From Bacteroidota bacterium (GTDB lineage: Bacteria; Bacteroidota; Bacteroidia; Bacteroidales; F082), in contig JAERTF010000047.1 in NCBI GenBank assembly GCA_016845105.1, forward strand, positions 82,329 to 146,328: 64,000 nt of DNA, in the 5' to 3' direction. Made by a program: the position numbers and the translations under genes. Shown here piece by piece: positions 19,654-29,291 of the stretch. Numbering within the stretch: position 1 is the stretch's first letter; each line of letters begins with the position of its first letter. The notes beneath the pieces were generated by a model. That model was not told the DNA's origin. It ran no database searches and saw nothing but the letters and a program-made list of their open reading frames with translations.

Positions 19654-19890
19654 TTAATTTATATTTATTGACTTGGTTATATGTTGTCCATCAATATTAA
19701 TTTCCAGTTTGTACTTTCCCTTTTCAGGTGGCATTCTCAGGTTTGTGAAATTTGTCTTTTTTATTACCATCTTCATAAGAGATACTACTTCTCCATCTAC
19801 TTTTAGAACTTCAACTTCACCAGCATTCACAATTTCATTAAAGGCCAGGAAAACCATCTTGTCAACAACATTTATTATACACTGATTCAT
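19654..19890 (-). CDS. Small protein resembling a stand-alone T9SS-type beta-sandwich domain
   Basis: A 78-residue protein starting at the ATG at 19890; a TTG six bases upstream is less likely. Its pattern (GEVEVLKVDGEVV ... TNFTNLRMPPEKGKYKLEI ... ITKSI) resembles the core of T9SS C-terminal sorting domains, where a beta strand, a conserved Leu-x-x-Pro turn, a GxYxLxI strand and a final K-x-I strand follow each other. It has no signal peptide and no preceding cargo domain. A perfect TAnnTTTG element lies upstream. Function unknown. It could be an orphaned domain or a small cytoplasmic beta-sandwich of another family. Confidence 0.5.
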   Translation of the reverse strand: MNQCIINVVDKMVFLAFNEIVNAGEVEVLKVDGEVVSLMKMVIKKTNFTNLRMPPEKGKYKLEINIDGQHITKSININ

Positions 19891-19907
19891 TTGCAATTAA
19901 TTTTCAG

Positions 19908-19915
19908 CAAACATA
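19908..19915 (-). promoter_or_regulatory. -7 element of the 78-residue ORF
   Basis: Reading the minus strand, TATGTTTG is a perfect TAnnTTTG match and ends 18 bp before the ATG at 19890. The short leader supports that start. Confidence 0.5.
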
Positions 19916-20109
19916 TGATGGTAAATTAGCGCTAACTAATAATTATGGTCGACAAATGGTATGCATGGCTTGAATTTTTGGTGTGCATTTGGTACGCATT
20001 TGCTCTTTTCCCTCCCCCTATAGTGTTGATCTATTGATACTTTAATAATGTCTGTTTAGAATCTTTGCGACAGTGCCAAATTACCCTATGGTATATGCTT
20101 GCTATTTGC

Positions 20110-20117
20110 TATATTTG
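20110..20117 (+). promoter_or_regulatory. -7 element of TPR-HTH regulator 2
   Basis: TATATTTG is a perfect match to TAnnTTTG. With transcription starting about 7 bp downstream, the ATG at 20135 is the first usable start; the TTG at 20099 would lie upstream of the transcript. Confidence 0.5.
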
Positions 20118-20134
20118 ACAAAAACCTATTAATC

Positions 20135-22099
20135 ATGCTAGAAATTACATTCTCTGCATACCAAAACTTCAAGTTTAAAAGCTTTGCATACTCGTTGTTT
20201 ATACTTCTTATGGGAGTTAATTATATTGGGATATCGCAGAACAGTGCTAAAATTGAAAATCTTAAGGCTGAAATTCAAGCCAGTAAAGGTGACAAAAAGT
20301 ATAAATACAAAAGTGAACTGGCACGATTGTATTACCGTAGCAAACCTCACAAAACCTATAGTTTGGGAAAGGAAATCCTGAATTATGCACTAAATAACAC
20401 AAATCATAGTCTGGAAGAAAAAGCTTATGTCAGAATGGGCATTGGGGTTTATCTCTTAGGAAAGGTTGATTCTGCCATTTATTATTGCGAAAAAGCATTA
20501 AATCTTAATAAGATAACCAGTAATAGTGAAGAAAAAGAATTTGCTTTGAATTTGATATCACTAGCAAACAATAGACTTGGTAATTACGATGATGCTATTT
20601 CTTTTGGTAATGAGGCACTTCAGCTTAGACGTGAAAAGAATGATAGTATGGGAATAGCAGCTTCACTTGGCAACCTTGCCCCAATTTATCAGAATACCGG
20701 ACAGTATGACAAAGCTGCTGAATATATATACGAAGCCATTGAGATATATGAGGCTAAAATGGATACAATTGGTATTGTTGGGAGACTCCTGACAATGGTT
20801 CAACTTATGAACCGAAGTGGAAATGATGAAAATGAGAAAGAAGTCATTTCAAGAGCGCTTGATTTAGTAGGGCAAACTGAATTTAGTTTTTTAAAAGCAG
20901 ATGTTTTATCAACCATGGCTAATTATTTTATCACCAAAGAAATTTACGATTCCGCATTAATCTATGAAAATAAAGCACTGGATATTTATAAACAAATGAA
21001 CAACCCTGAAAGCATTGCTACTTCCTACTCGAATCTTGCAAGAATCCATCAGGGACAGAACAATTTTAAATTAGCCAGATTGTATTATCATAAATCAATC
21101 CAGATTTACAATTCAAGCAACCTTATTCCGAAAATCAATGTTGCTTATGAAAGTCTTGGGTCAAACTTTTTACAAACGGGAATCTTGGATTCGGCTGAAT
21201 ATTATCTACTCAAGGCTTATAATTCTGGTAAAACAATAAACCAGGCAAGGATAGTTCAAATAGCTTCTCGTGATCTGTACACTCTTTATAAATTGAAAAA
21301 CAATAGCAAAAAAGCGCTACAATATCATGAGGTATTTACTCATTATCAGGATAGTCTGGCAGGAGTGAAATCCAAGGAAAGAATTGCAGAACTGGAAGCC
21401 AAATATGAATCATCGGAAAAAGAACGACAAATAGCCATACTACAACACAAACAAGATTTGCAGGAATCCAGAGAGCGGACTATAATAGCTGTCAATGTAG
21501 GGGTTGTTATTATACTAATACTGTTATTATTAGGAGTTTGGCAAAAGAGAAAAAATGACAAACAAATACACAAACAAATAGAATTGGTACACAAAAAAGA
21601 AAAAGAACTAGCCGAATCAGAACTTGAAAAAAGTAAATTAAAAGAAGAAGAATTACAGCAATCATTGGTCTATAAGTCGAAACAGTTGAGTACCCATGCA
21701 TTACATATGATGCAGAAAAACACAATGCTTCAAGAAATCCAATCGGATATTAAAAACCTTTCCAATAAAGCTGATACTGATGACAAACCTGATTATAAAC
21801 GAATTAATTTACAAATTAATCAAAGCTTACGTTCCGACAAAGACTGGGATGTTTTTAAACTCTACTTCGAGGATGTTAACCGAAATTTTTATAGTAAACT
21901 CAAAGAAATAAATCCTGACCTAACAACAAATGATCATAGGCTTTGTGCTCTTATTAAATTAAATATGAATAGTAAAGAAATGGCATCAGTACTAAATGTT
22001 GCTCCAAATAGTATTAAAAGTTCGCGTTATAGATTAAAGAAGAAGCTTGGCCTTACCACAGAAGCTGATCTTGAAGAGTTCATAAGAAACCTTAACTAA
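20135..22099 (+). CDS. Membrane-spanning TPR sensor with C-terminal HTH (regulator 2)
   Basis: About 654 residues from the ATG at 20135. Plan: a signal-anchor-like hydrophobic N-terminus, TPR repeats (for example AASLGNLAPIYQNTGQYDKAAEY), a membrane helix around residues 460-480 (VGVVIILILLLLGV), a highly charged coiled coil, the motif QLSTHALHMMQKN, and a C-terminal HTH (KEMASVLNVAPNSIKSSRYR). It is paralogous to regulators 1 and 3. Its last ~90 residues are almost identical to those of regulator 3, which starts 26 bp downstream, so the two form an operon. They are divergent from the fibre genes. It probably senses an envelope signal through the TPR domain; targets are unknown. Confidence 0.8.
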   Translation: MLEITFSAYQNFKFKSFAYSLFILLMGVNYIGISQNSAKIENLKAEIQASKGDKKYKYKSELARLYYRSKPHKTYSLGKEILNYALNNTNHSLEEKAYVRMGIGVYLLGKVDSAIYYCEKALNLNKITSNSEEKEFALNLISLANNRLGNYDDAISFGNEALQLRREKNDSMGIAASLGNLAPIYQNTGQYDKAAEYIYEAIEIYEAKMDTIGIVGRLLTMVQLMNRSGNDENEKEVISRALDLVGQTEFSFLKADVLSTMANYFITKEIYDSALIYENKALDIYKQMNNPESIATSYSNLARIHQGQNNFKLARLYYHKSIQIYNSSNLIPKINVAYESLGSNFLQTGILDSAEYYLLKAYNSGKTINQARIVQIASRDLYTLYKLKNNSKKALQYHEVFTHYQDSLAGVKSKERIAELEAKYESSEKERQIAILQHKQDLQESRERTIIAVNVGVVIILILLLLGVWQKRKNDKQIHKQIELVHKKEKELAESELEKSKLKEEELQQSLVYKSKQLSTHALHMMQKNTMLQEIQSDIKNLSNKADTDDKPDYKRINLQINQSLRSDKDWDVFKLYFEDVNRNFYSKLKEINPDLTTNDHRLCALIKLNMNSKEMASVLNVAPNSIKSSRYRLKKKLGLTTEADLEEFIRNLN

Positions 22100-22125
22100 T
22101 TATTAAGTAACTATTAGCAGGAAGT

Positions 22126-24114
22126 ATGAAGAAAATTACAATGAATATCCTTAGATTTAATATTATTGTACTAATAACTTTATCTACAGTTTTTACAACT
22201 CCTTGTTTATCGATAAATATTGACAGTTTACAAACTGTTTTGAGGGTTCAAACAGGAATCCAAAGACTTGAAAACCTTATTGTACTTGGTAATGCTATGA
22301 TGAAAAAAGATAGACCATCAAGCAATACATATTTCAAGGAAGCATTATCCATGTATAATAAAGATGAAAAAAAGCAATTTGCTGATTTAAGTTACAAAAT
22401 AGCTAATAACTATTTTGTTTTGAGAAATAACGACTCTGCCATTGTTTATTACGGTAAAGCTTTGATAGCTTATGAGGGTACTAATGACACTTTAAATATC
22501 ATGAAAACTTCAACAATGAGAGGCCTGTCGTATCAACGAATGGGTGAATTTGGCACATCTGCTAAGCATTTTAAAACTGGTATAAGATTATTTTATCCAT
22601 ACTGGAAATTTCATGAAGGTGAAAACAATATTGGTAAAAAACATCTTACCACAATGATGACAAACTATGGTATTTCATTGTACAACATGGGGCAGTATGA
22701 TTCATCATTATATTATGCAACTGAGGCCTATAAAATAAATATGGAAATAGGAGTTTCATCAAAACAAATAGGAAAATCTCTTGTAAATATTGGTATAGCT
22801 TATTTAGGTGCAAACAGAAACAGTGAATCACTTCAATACTTTAACGATGCCCTGGATAGGTTTATTCCAATTAAGGATTCTTTCAATATTAGGAAATGTT
22901 ATAATAATATTGGCCTGACTTACAAACAGTTGGGTGAAATAGATGATGCAATTAACAATTATAATAAATCCCTTGAAATTAGTAGAGCAGCAAAAGATAA
23001 CAAAGGCATTTCTACATCTTTAATAAACCTTAGTAGTCTTTTCGCGAAATCCGGTGAAACGAAAAAAGCAGAGAAATCATTACTCGAAGCACTTATAATT
23101 GGTGAAAAATTAAATAACAAAAATTTAATTTCAAACTCTTTACAGAATTTATCAAATATTTATTGGGAAACCGGTAATCTTGAAAAAGCTCTATTATATG
23201 CTCGTAAGGCAGAAGTTGTTATTAAGGAAACTGACAATATGGATATGTTAAAAGACAATAAGCTTCTTTTATCAAATATCTATGAAGATATGGGAGATTT
23301 TAATAAGTCACTTGTACACCATAAACTTTATTTCACATTACACGACAGTTTATTTAATTCTGATAACACAGAAAGATTCAATCGACTTCAAACTGAGTTT
23401 GAAACTTTACAGAAGGAGCAGGAGATAGAAATACTAAAAATTGACAAACAAAACCAATTGCTCGAGAACAATATTCTAAAAAATCAACAACGAACAACAA
23501 TTGTTGTTTCTGGTTTAATAATAGTACTATTGGTAATTGTAGGATTTATGATTTTTATTAAGCGAAAAAAGGACAAATTAATTCACCATCAAAAGGAATT
23601 ATATCATAAAAAAGAGAAGCAGTTTGCTCAACTGGAATTGGAAAAAAGTAAAATTAAAGAGGAAGAATTACAGCAATCGATTTTATACAAATCTAAACAA
23701 CTTAGCACACATGCTTTGCATATGATGCAAAAAAACAGCATGTTACAAAATATTCAATCAAGTTTAAAAGAGATATCGAAAAAAGTTAGCTCTGATGACA
23801 AACCAGGTTTCAAACGAATTAGTCTGGAGATTAGCAAAAGCCTACGATCACATAAAGAATGGGATGTATTTAAGCTATATTTTGAAGAAGTAAATAGGAC
23901 CTTTTATGGTAGTTTAAACAAGCTGAACCCCAATCTCACCACAAACGATCACAGGTTATGTGCACTTATCAAGCTTAATATGAATAGTAAGGAAATGGCA
24001 TCGGTGCTAAACGTAGCTCCAAATAGTATAAAAAGCTCACGATATAGATTGAAAAAAAAACTTGGTCTTGATACAGAAGCAGATCTGGAAGAATTTATTA
24101 GAAATATCGGTTAG
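22126..24114 (+). CDS. Membrane-spanning TPR sensor with C-terminal HTH (regulator 3)
   Basis: 662 residues: an N-terminal signal segment, TPR repeats (YNNIGLTYKQLGEIDDAINN and others), a membrane helix near residues 460-480, a coiled coil, QLSTHALHMMQKN, and an HTH identical in its recognition region to that of regulator 2 (MASVLNVAPNSIKSSRYRLK). The TPR halves of the two proteins are clearly diverged. This suggests two different inputs converging on the same or very similar DNA sites, an inference that also fits one gene's end having been overwritten by gene conversion. Convergent with the FG-GAP T9SS gene. Confidence 0.8.
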   Translation: MKKITMNILRFNIIVLITLSTVFTTPCLSINIDSLQTVLRVQTGIQRLENLIVLGNAMMKKDRPSSNTYFKEALSMYNKDEKKQFADLSYKIANNYFVLRNNDSAIVYYGKALIAYEGTNDTLNIMKTSTMRGLSYQRMGEFGTSAKHFKTGIRLFYPYWKFHEGENNIGKKHLTTMMTNYGISLYNMGQYDSSLYYATEAYKINMEIGVSSKQIGKSLVNIGIAYLGANRNSESLQYFNDALDRFIPIKDSFNIRKCYNNIGLTYKQLGEIDDAINNYNKSLEISRAAKDNKGISTSLINLSSLFAKSGETKKAEKSLLEALIIGEKLNNKNLISNSLQNLSNIYWETGNLEKALLYARKAEVVIKETDNMDMLKDNKLLLSNIYEDMGDFNKSLVHHKLYFTLHDSLFNSDNTERFNRLQTEFETLQKEQEIEILKIDKQNQLLENNILKNQQRTTIVVSGLIIVLLVIVGFMIFIKRKKDKLIHHQKELYHKKEKQFAQLELEKSKIKEEELQQSILYKSKQLSTHALHMMQKNSMLQNIQSSLKEISKKVSSDDKPGFKRISLEISKSLRSHKEWDVFKLYFEEVNRTFYGSLNKLNPNLTTNDHRLCALIKLNMNSKEMASVLNVAPNSIKSSRYRLKKKLGLDTEADLEEFIRNIG

Positions 24115-24147
24115 TTTTTCTATGGTAAAGTAAGCTCATTATTTCGT

Positions 24148-27063
24148 TCAATTTACTTTTGCTACTTTTTTGGAAACACTGCCCATATTGGTTACTATTT
24201 CATAAACATAGTACCCTTCGGGGAGTTGCTTACCAGAAAAATCCGTACCATTCCATATAATTGAATGTTGACCTACAGATTGGTACTCATTTACTAACAT
24301 TGAAATTACTTTACCACTTAAGTTGTATATAGTAATTTTTACCCGGGAATCCCTATTCAAATAATAGGTAATAGTTGCTTCGTTTTTAAATGGATTAGGA
24401 TAAATATTTGTTATTCCATCCTTTGTTATACCAATAGATTCATAAATGTCCACATAATATTTTATCCCTCCTGAGTAGCAGTATACTTTACCATCTCTGC
24501 CACCTACGACCATTTCCATGGTTCCATCACCAACAATATCTGGAATCGAATTAATAGCATCAATAGGAGTAATATAATTTATTGATTTTAAATCATTGCC
24601 ATCAACACCATTAAGGAAATAACAATAATTATCACTAAACAGTGTACCAATTAATACATCATTGATACCATCACCACTTATATCATCAATAACTGCTACA
24701 TTCCATGATTTATCTTCTAATGGATGTAACCAGATATTTGACCCACTGTGACCATCAAGTACAATACCATTGTACTTACTATGAGCAACTAATATATCTG
24801 AAAACCCATCATTATTTACATCCTGAAGCTTTTCAAATCGTAATATCAATGAACCTGAAATTGATCCTTGAAAAATTTCAGTATTGCCAACCGGATTTAT
24901 GTAATAATAGTTGCCACCAAAATCGCCTGCTGCAATATCTTTAATACCATCACCACTTATATCGTCCAATTGCATTAATGCCCATACTGAAGATCCGCCT
25001 GTTGTTTTTGTCCATTCCATGGCTCCATTTGAGCCACTAATGCCAATAACTTTACCTTCAGTTTCATTAGCACTAGATGCTCCCCCAATGGCATCGGGAA
25101 TTCCATCACCTGTAAAATCTTCAACTCCAATAACTGAAAAAACGGGACCTCCAACATATGTCTCCCAAAGTGAAACACCATCTACAGCATTCAAACAATA
25201 AACTCTTTTCGGACCAATGTCCTCAAAATCATCTCCTGTAGCAGCCAGTACATCAGTTAATCCATCACCATTATAATCAAATGTTGCATCAACAGCATAA
25301 ACCCATCCACCTTGACCGTACTCACTGGTTTGGTGCTTCCATATTTGTGAGCCTGTTTTGCCCGACAATGCAATAATTGATCTATCACCTCCTGTGGTAC
25401 CTACAATTATGTCTTGATATCCATCACCATCAATGTCTTCAATTATTGTCAATCCGGGTTGGTCATAAACACTACCACTGTAGACATAAACTTCCCACAT
25501 TACATCAGCAATGCCCGAAGAATTCCCATTAAAACATCTTATATAGTTGTCTTCGGAACATATAATTACATCTTCAATGGTATCACCTGTAACATCTTGT
25601 ATGGGAACTATTGCCTTTGGACTTTGATCGTAGCCAGTGGTTATTGTGTAATGCCAAAGTGCATCTCCAATTGGCCAGTTTCGTAATAACCCATCTCCGG
25701 TAATATTTACATAATATGGATTATTACCAACATCGTTACTGTGAATAGAAAGTTTGCCTCCGTAATTCACATCAGCTTTTGGATTAAACCAAACGCCCAC
25801 TAAAACTGAATCGAGGGTTGGTATACTTAATGGAAAACTTACTCCTTCATCAATAATAAAAACCTCATCATTAGATTCTATATCACTAACAACCAGAATG
25901 TCATCTCCAATATTATGAATTTCAACAAACCATCTTGTCATAGCATTTACTCTTACATCGGAAAAATCGTGAGAGTTATCGGGTACAAATAATGATGGCC
26001 CAGAATATACAGCATCTCCAGTTAACGTAACATTAATTGAAGGGTCTATTGGGTCGGTTGATTCTATTTCAACAATGGTATTTAGGTGACCTACAGATGT
26101 TGGAGAATATGTTAACGGAATTATGATCGAGTTTCCTGGTTCGATGCTTTGTGGGGAAGAAAAAGTAGTTGATATTGGCGCTGATGCCTGAATAACAACA
26201 CCGGTAATATCAAGAACAGCGCTACCAACATTTTCAACTTCCATCTGCCATGTTTCAGAACTTCCAATTGTTGCAACACCGTAATTATGTGCGATTACCG
26301 GAATGTTTATAACGGGTGTCCCCGGACCGGTCAGACTCACCTTATATAACTTACTGGGTGAAGATAATTGTCCGTCGACGTACCAAATATATGTTCCATC
26401 ATAAACAATACCAGAGGGTTTTATATTTTCGCTGGGATAGCTTTCTATTATGGTTCCCGATTGATCAGTTTTATATATCATATCTGAGTTATAGTCAACC
26501 ATCCATAGCTCATTACCATGCATGCAAATATCCCAAATTTGATCAGCAGGCGGAGTAAATTGGCTAATTGGCATTCCTGTATTATCAACATTGTAAACGG
26601 TACCCGGATCTGGGTAATAGGTTCCTACCCAAAAATCACCTGCATCGTAAGCTATTCCGCTCATGTAATGATCGGGCAGATTAAAAGTTGACAATATATT
26701 ACCACTTAAGTCCAATTCTGTTGCTTGTGCAGGAGCTGAAGATGGTGATACCTGATTAACTGCCCACAGTGAAGAACCATCCCAAGTTAAACCAAAACAA
26801 TCACCAATGGTTGGCACAGTAAATTGTTGTACATAGGAACCATCGGAAGGATCAAATCGATAGAATTGATCACCGTTTGAACCATAGATTCCAAAATACA
26901 GGCACGTGCCATCCCATGCTAAGCCTGATGCCTTTCCTGGAATATCCCATGATTGCAGTATGGACCAACTTCGAGGTCCTTTTTGTTGTTTGACTTTATT
27001 TTGAGAAAAAGAAATAGTTGTTAAGCATAGAGCCAACAATACATAAACAGAAAACCTTTTCAT
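24148..27063 (-). CDS. Secreted FG-GAP/VCBS-repeat protein with T9SS sorting domain
   Basis: 971 residues: a signal peptide, an N-terminal propeller-like region (GLTWDGSSLWAVNQ, IAYDAGDFWVGTY), two Ig-like ASH/choice-of-anchor D type segments around residues 270-460, and then FG-GAP/VCBS blades with calcium-binding loops such as DIDGDGYQDIIVG and DVNNDGFSDILVA. The last ~90 residues are a T9SS type A sorting domain: IYPNPFKNEATITYYL, VKITIYNLSGKVI and LPEGYYVYEI. The protein should be exported by Sec, crossed by T9SS and anchored or released at the surface. An adhesive or ligand-binding propeller is likely. No enzyme motif seen. Confidence 0.85.
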   Translation of the reverse strand: MKRFSVYVLLALCLTTISFSQNKVKQQKGPRSWSILQSWDIPGKASGLAWDGTCLYFGIYGSNGDQFYRFDPSDGSYVQQFTVPTIGDCFGLTWDGSSLWAVNQVSPSSAPAQATELDLSGNILSTFNLPDHYMSGIAYDAGDFWVGTYYPDPGTVYNVDNTGMPISQFTPPADQIWDICMHGNELWMVDYNSDMIYKTDQSGTIIESYPSENIKPSGIVYDGTYIWYVDGQLSSPSKLYKVSLTGPGTPVINIPVIAHNYGVATIGSSETWQMEVENVGSAVLDITGVVIQASAPISTTFSSPQSIEPGNSIIIPLTYSPTSVGHLNTIVEIESTDPIDPSINVTLTGDAVYSGPSLFVPDNSHDFSDVRVNAMTRWFVEIHNIGDDILVVSDIESNDEVFIIDEGVSFPLSIPTLDSVLVGVWFNPKADVNYGGKLSIHSNDVGNNPYYVNITGDGLLRNWPIGDALWHYTITTGYDQSPKAIVPIQDVTGDTIEDVIICSEDNYIRCFNGNSSGIADVMWEVYVYSGSVYDQPGLTIIEDIDGDGYQDIIVGTTGGDRSIIALSGKTGSQIWKHQTSEYGQGGWVYAVDATFDYNGDGLTDVLAATGDDFEDIGPKRVYCLNAVDGVSLWETYVGGPVFSVIGVEDFTGDGIPDAIGGASSANETEGKVIGISGSNGAMEWTKTTGGSSVWALMQLDDISGDGIKDIAAGDFGGNYYYINPVGNTEIFQGSISGSLILRFEKLQDVNNDGFSDILVAHSKYNGIVLDGHSGSNIWLHPLEDKSWNVAVIDDISGDGINDVLIGTLFSDNYCYFLNGVDGNDLKSINYITPIDAINSIPDIVGDGTMEMVVGGRDGKVYCYSGGIKYYVDIYESIGITKDGITNIYPNPFKNEATITYYLNRDSRVKITIYNLSGKVISMLVNEYQSVGQHSIIWNGTDFSGKQLPEGYYVYEIVTNMGSVSKKVAKVN

Positions 27064-27185
27064 CTTGAATTATTTAGAAGTTAATTCGCTCATCTTCCAA
27101 CAAATATAGGGATAATTATGTAATAGGTTATAATCGTACACATGTATAAATCAAATTTCTAAGTTCCATATATATGCCTATAAAC

Positions 27186-27211
27186 AAAAAAAGCCCGCTT
27201 ACACGGGCCTT
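27186..27211 (-). terminator. Intrinsic terminator of the PPAD-like gene
   Basis: Read on the minus strand, GCCCG-TGTAAG-CGGGC is followed directly by seven Ts. It lies 23 bp after the stop of the deiminase gene. It is the only GC-rich hairpin with a strong T-tail in this part of the window. Confidence 0.85.
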
Positions 27212-27233
27212 GCTTTGTATTAATTATTCAACA

Positions 27234-29246
27234 TTAATTTACTCTTATTAACTTGCCTGTTTTTGTATGATTGCCAATTGCTACCTTGTAAAAATATGAT
27301 CCAGGCTTAAGTATTGAATTTCCATTATCAACGATGATAGTATTATTTGAATTAATATTTAAATTGACTTTTTCTTCAATAATCTTTTTGCCACTCAAGT
27401 CAAATATTTGAATAACGCCATGATTAGTTTGAGGATTATTAATAGTAAATTTCAACTCATCAGAAAATGGATTTGGAAATACGCAAATATTATCTTCCAA
27501 GGATATATTAATTCCGGTAAGCAAATCTCCATCAATGGCTATAATTTCAATATATGATTCTAGTACAGTTTCTATATTCATCGTATCTATTATCATCATT
27601 CCTTTATTTACTATTACCGGACATAGAATGTTCATAGCTAACGTATCATCTTTTCCAAGCTCATAGGGTAGAGTTGGCATTTCCTCAACATACCATGGGA
27701 ATAAAACTCCATATTCTGTTAAAGAAGTTATGGTTACGTTATTACTTGTTAAATTTGTAATGTTTAGAGGGATCCCATACATCATTTGCTCTTCATCTAA
27801 AAACATAACAGTATCGGGATCAAAAGCTAATTCAGTAACAGGCAGGTAAATGTTTTTAAATACAAATGGATCGGGTTCACCAATATAAGGCTGTGTTGCA
27901 TTTCTGCCCGACTCATCTGCAGCATATATATAGTAGGATACTGTATCATTTGGCATTACACCTTCAATGCTACCCGAATAGGTTGTCCCGGTTTCTAACT
28001 CCATAATTGTAGATATGTATTCACCACTATTTATTTTGTAATATACAATTACCGAATCAGAATAAATATTCGCACCACTACATGCTGTAATATCAGCTGT
28101 AATTTCATACTCAGGTTGATATATAACAGTTCCCATTGTTGGGATATGGTCAATATATAACATTCCAATATCAGCTATACCTTTGGTACGACAGTGCAAA
28201 GCATCGGTATTTTCCCAACCATTATACAATACACCAACAATTTCATATCCTGGCATTATCTCTTCATAAGTTGCAATAGCCTCATCATCCCATTGACTTC
28301 CTGTGAGTGGCACAAAAACTTTTTTGTTAAGGATCAATGAATTAGTATAAGGTGTATTTGGTGCAGTCCCTGGTGTGAATACACGATAAACTTCATAGTT
28401 TGTTCCATATGAACTTGTTTGTGAAGCAAAATAATTGGCAAGATCTTCATAATCTTGATATCGATTATCATTAACGGGAACCTGACCAATGAGTATTTTA
28501 TTGGGCGCTAAAAATTTACTCCAACAATCTATATGTTTAATATACTCACCCAATGGGTCGTTAAGCACTTCATAAATGGGATTACCAAGGTAATCATTAA
28601 CAAAACCAGATACTTCTTCATGACTAAGTGTGGGGTTTTCATCCCAAACAAGATCTGTGGAAGCACCAAGTCCCATACCGGTGCACATATAATTACCACC
28701 TGTACTTATCAGATCCATACCATAAAGATCGATATCAAGATATTCCGCTATTTCAATCGGAATGTCATCATCATTTGGTCGTGGACGGTTGTAAGGAAAG
28801 TTAACAATACCAGGCTGATTAGTTCCATCGAAAACAAACCATGGACCATAATCTCTTGTCCAGTAACTATCTGTTTGTGCAATCAAAAAGTCGCAATTAT
28901 CAAGATTAACATTGTTATTTTGGTATTGTGTTGTAACCGATTGCTGTTGTGAGGCGTTTGCTACCAGAGTTAGAACACGAGTATCTTCAGCCATTTCTCT
29001 AATAAGTTCAAGGGGAATACCAAAAGGGTATCGAATTAGCACTGCTTGCATTTGATCAAATTCCGCAACATTCCTAATTTCTCCTTCAGGAGGATCAGTT
29101 GCATAAAAACTACGGGATTTAGTTAATGGAGTGTTCATCTCCTCTTCCGAGAGATAATGAAGTTTACGCCAATCTGGCTGTGATTGACTGACCATACTTC
29201 CAGCCATTAAAAATATCATAGAAAACAATAGTATTTTCGCTTTCAT
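27234..29246 (-). CDS. Porphyromonas-type peptidylarginine deiminase (PPAD) homologue, T9SS-exported
   Basis: 670 residues: a signal peptide, a pentein-fold catalytic domain (about 45-385), Ig-like segments, and a T9SS sorting domain (ICVFPNPFSDELKF ... VIQIFDLSGKKI ... GSYFYKVAI). Automatic annotation would say agmatine deiminase family. However, the residues known for P. gingivalis PPAD are all present at nearly the same numbers: Asp132 (TRDYGPW; PPAD D130), Arg154 and Arg156 (YNRPRPNDD; R152/R154, which bind the substrate's C-terminal carboxylate), His238 and Asp240 (KHIDCWSKFLAPNK; H236/D238), Asn302 (PYTNS; N297) and Cys352 (ALHCRTKG; C351). The predicted activity is conversion of C-terminal peptidyl-arginine to citrulline outside the cell. 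It is a monocistronic gene with its own promoter and terminator. Confidence 0.85.
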   Translation of the reverse strand: MKAKILLFSMIFLMAGSMVSQSQPDWRKLHYLSEEEMNTPLTKSRSFYATDPPEGEIRNVAEFDQMQAVLIRYPFGIPLELIREMAEDTRVLTLVANASQQQSVTTQYQNNNVNLDNCDFLIAQTDSYWTRDYGPWFVFDGTNQPGIVNFPYNRPRPNDDDIPIEIAEYLDIDLYGMDLISTGGNYMCTGMGLGASTDLVWDENPTLSHEEVSGFVNDYLGNPIYEVLNDPLGEYIKHIDCWSKFLAPNKILIGQVPVNDNRYQDYEDLANYFASQTSSYGTNYEVYRVFTPGTAPNTPYTNSLILNKKVFVPLTGSQWDDEAIATYEEIMPGYEIVGVLYNGWENTDALHCRTKGIADIGMLYIDHIPTMGTVIYQPEYEITADITACSGANIYSDSVIVYYKINSGEYISTIMELETGTTYSGSIEGVMPNDTVSYYIYAADESGRNATQPYIGEPDPFVFKNIYLPVTELAFDPDTVMFLDEEQMMYGIPLNITNLTSNNVTITSLTEYGVLFPWYVEEMPTLPYELGKDDTLAMNILCPVIVNKGMMIIDTMNIETVLESYIEIIAIDGDLLTGINISLEDNICVFPNPFSDELKFTINNPQTNHGVIQIFDLSGKKIIEEKVNLNINSNNTIIVDNGNSILKPGSYFYKVAIGNHTKTGKLIRVN

Positions 29247-29291
29247 AAGTGTATCTGTTTGATTTTAAAGTTCCTTTTTCCTAATAACTGA

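Noticed and set aside
28533..28952. 139-codon ORF on the plus strand inside the deiminase gene
   Set aside because: The antisense frame covers catalytic motifs of the minus-strand gene, and its Ile/Thr/Asn-rich protein has no domain.
27234..29246. Annotation as cytoplasmic agmatine deiminase
   Set aside because: Signal peptide, T9SS tail, and the Arg pair plus His/Asp/Asn/Cys set match PPAD in both spacing and context.
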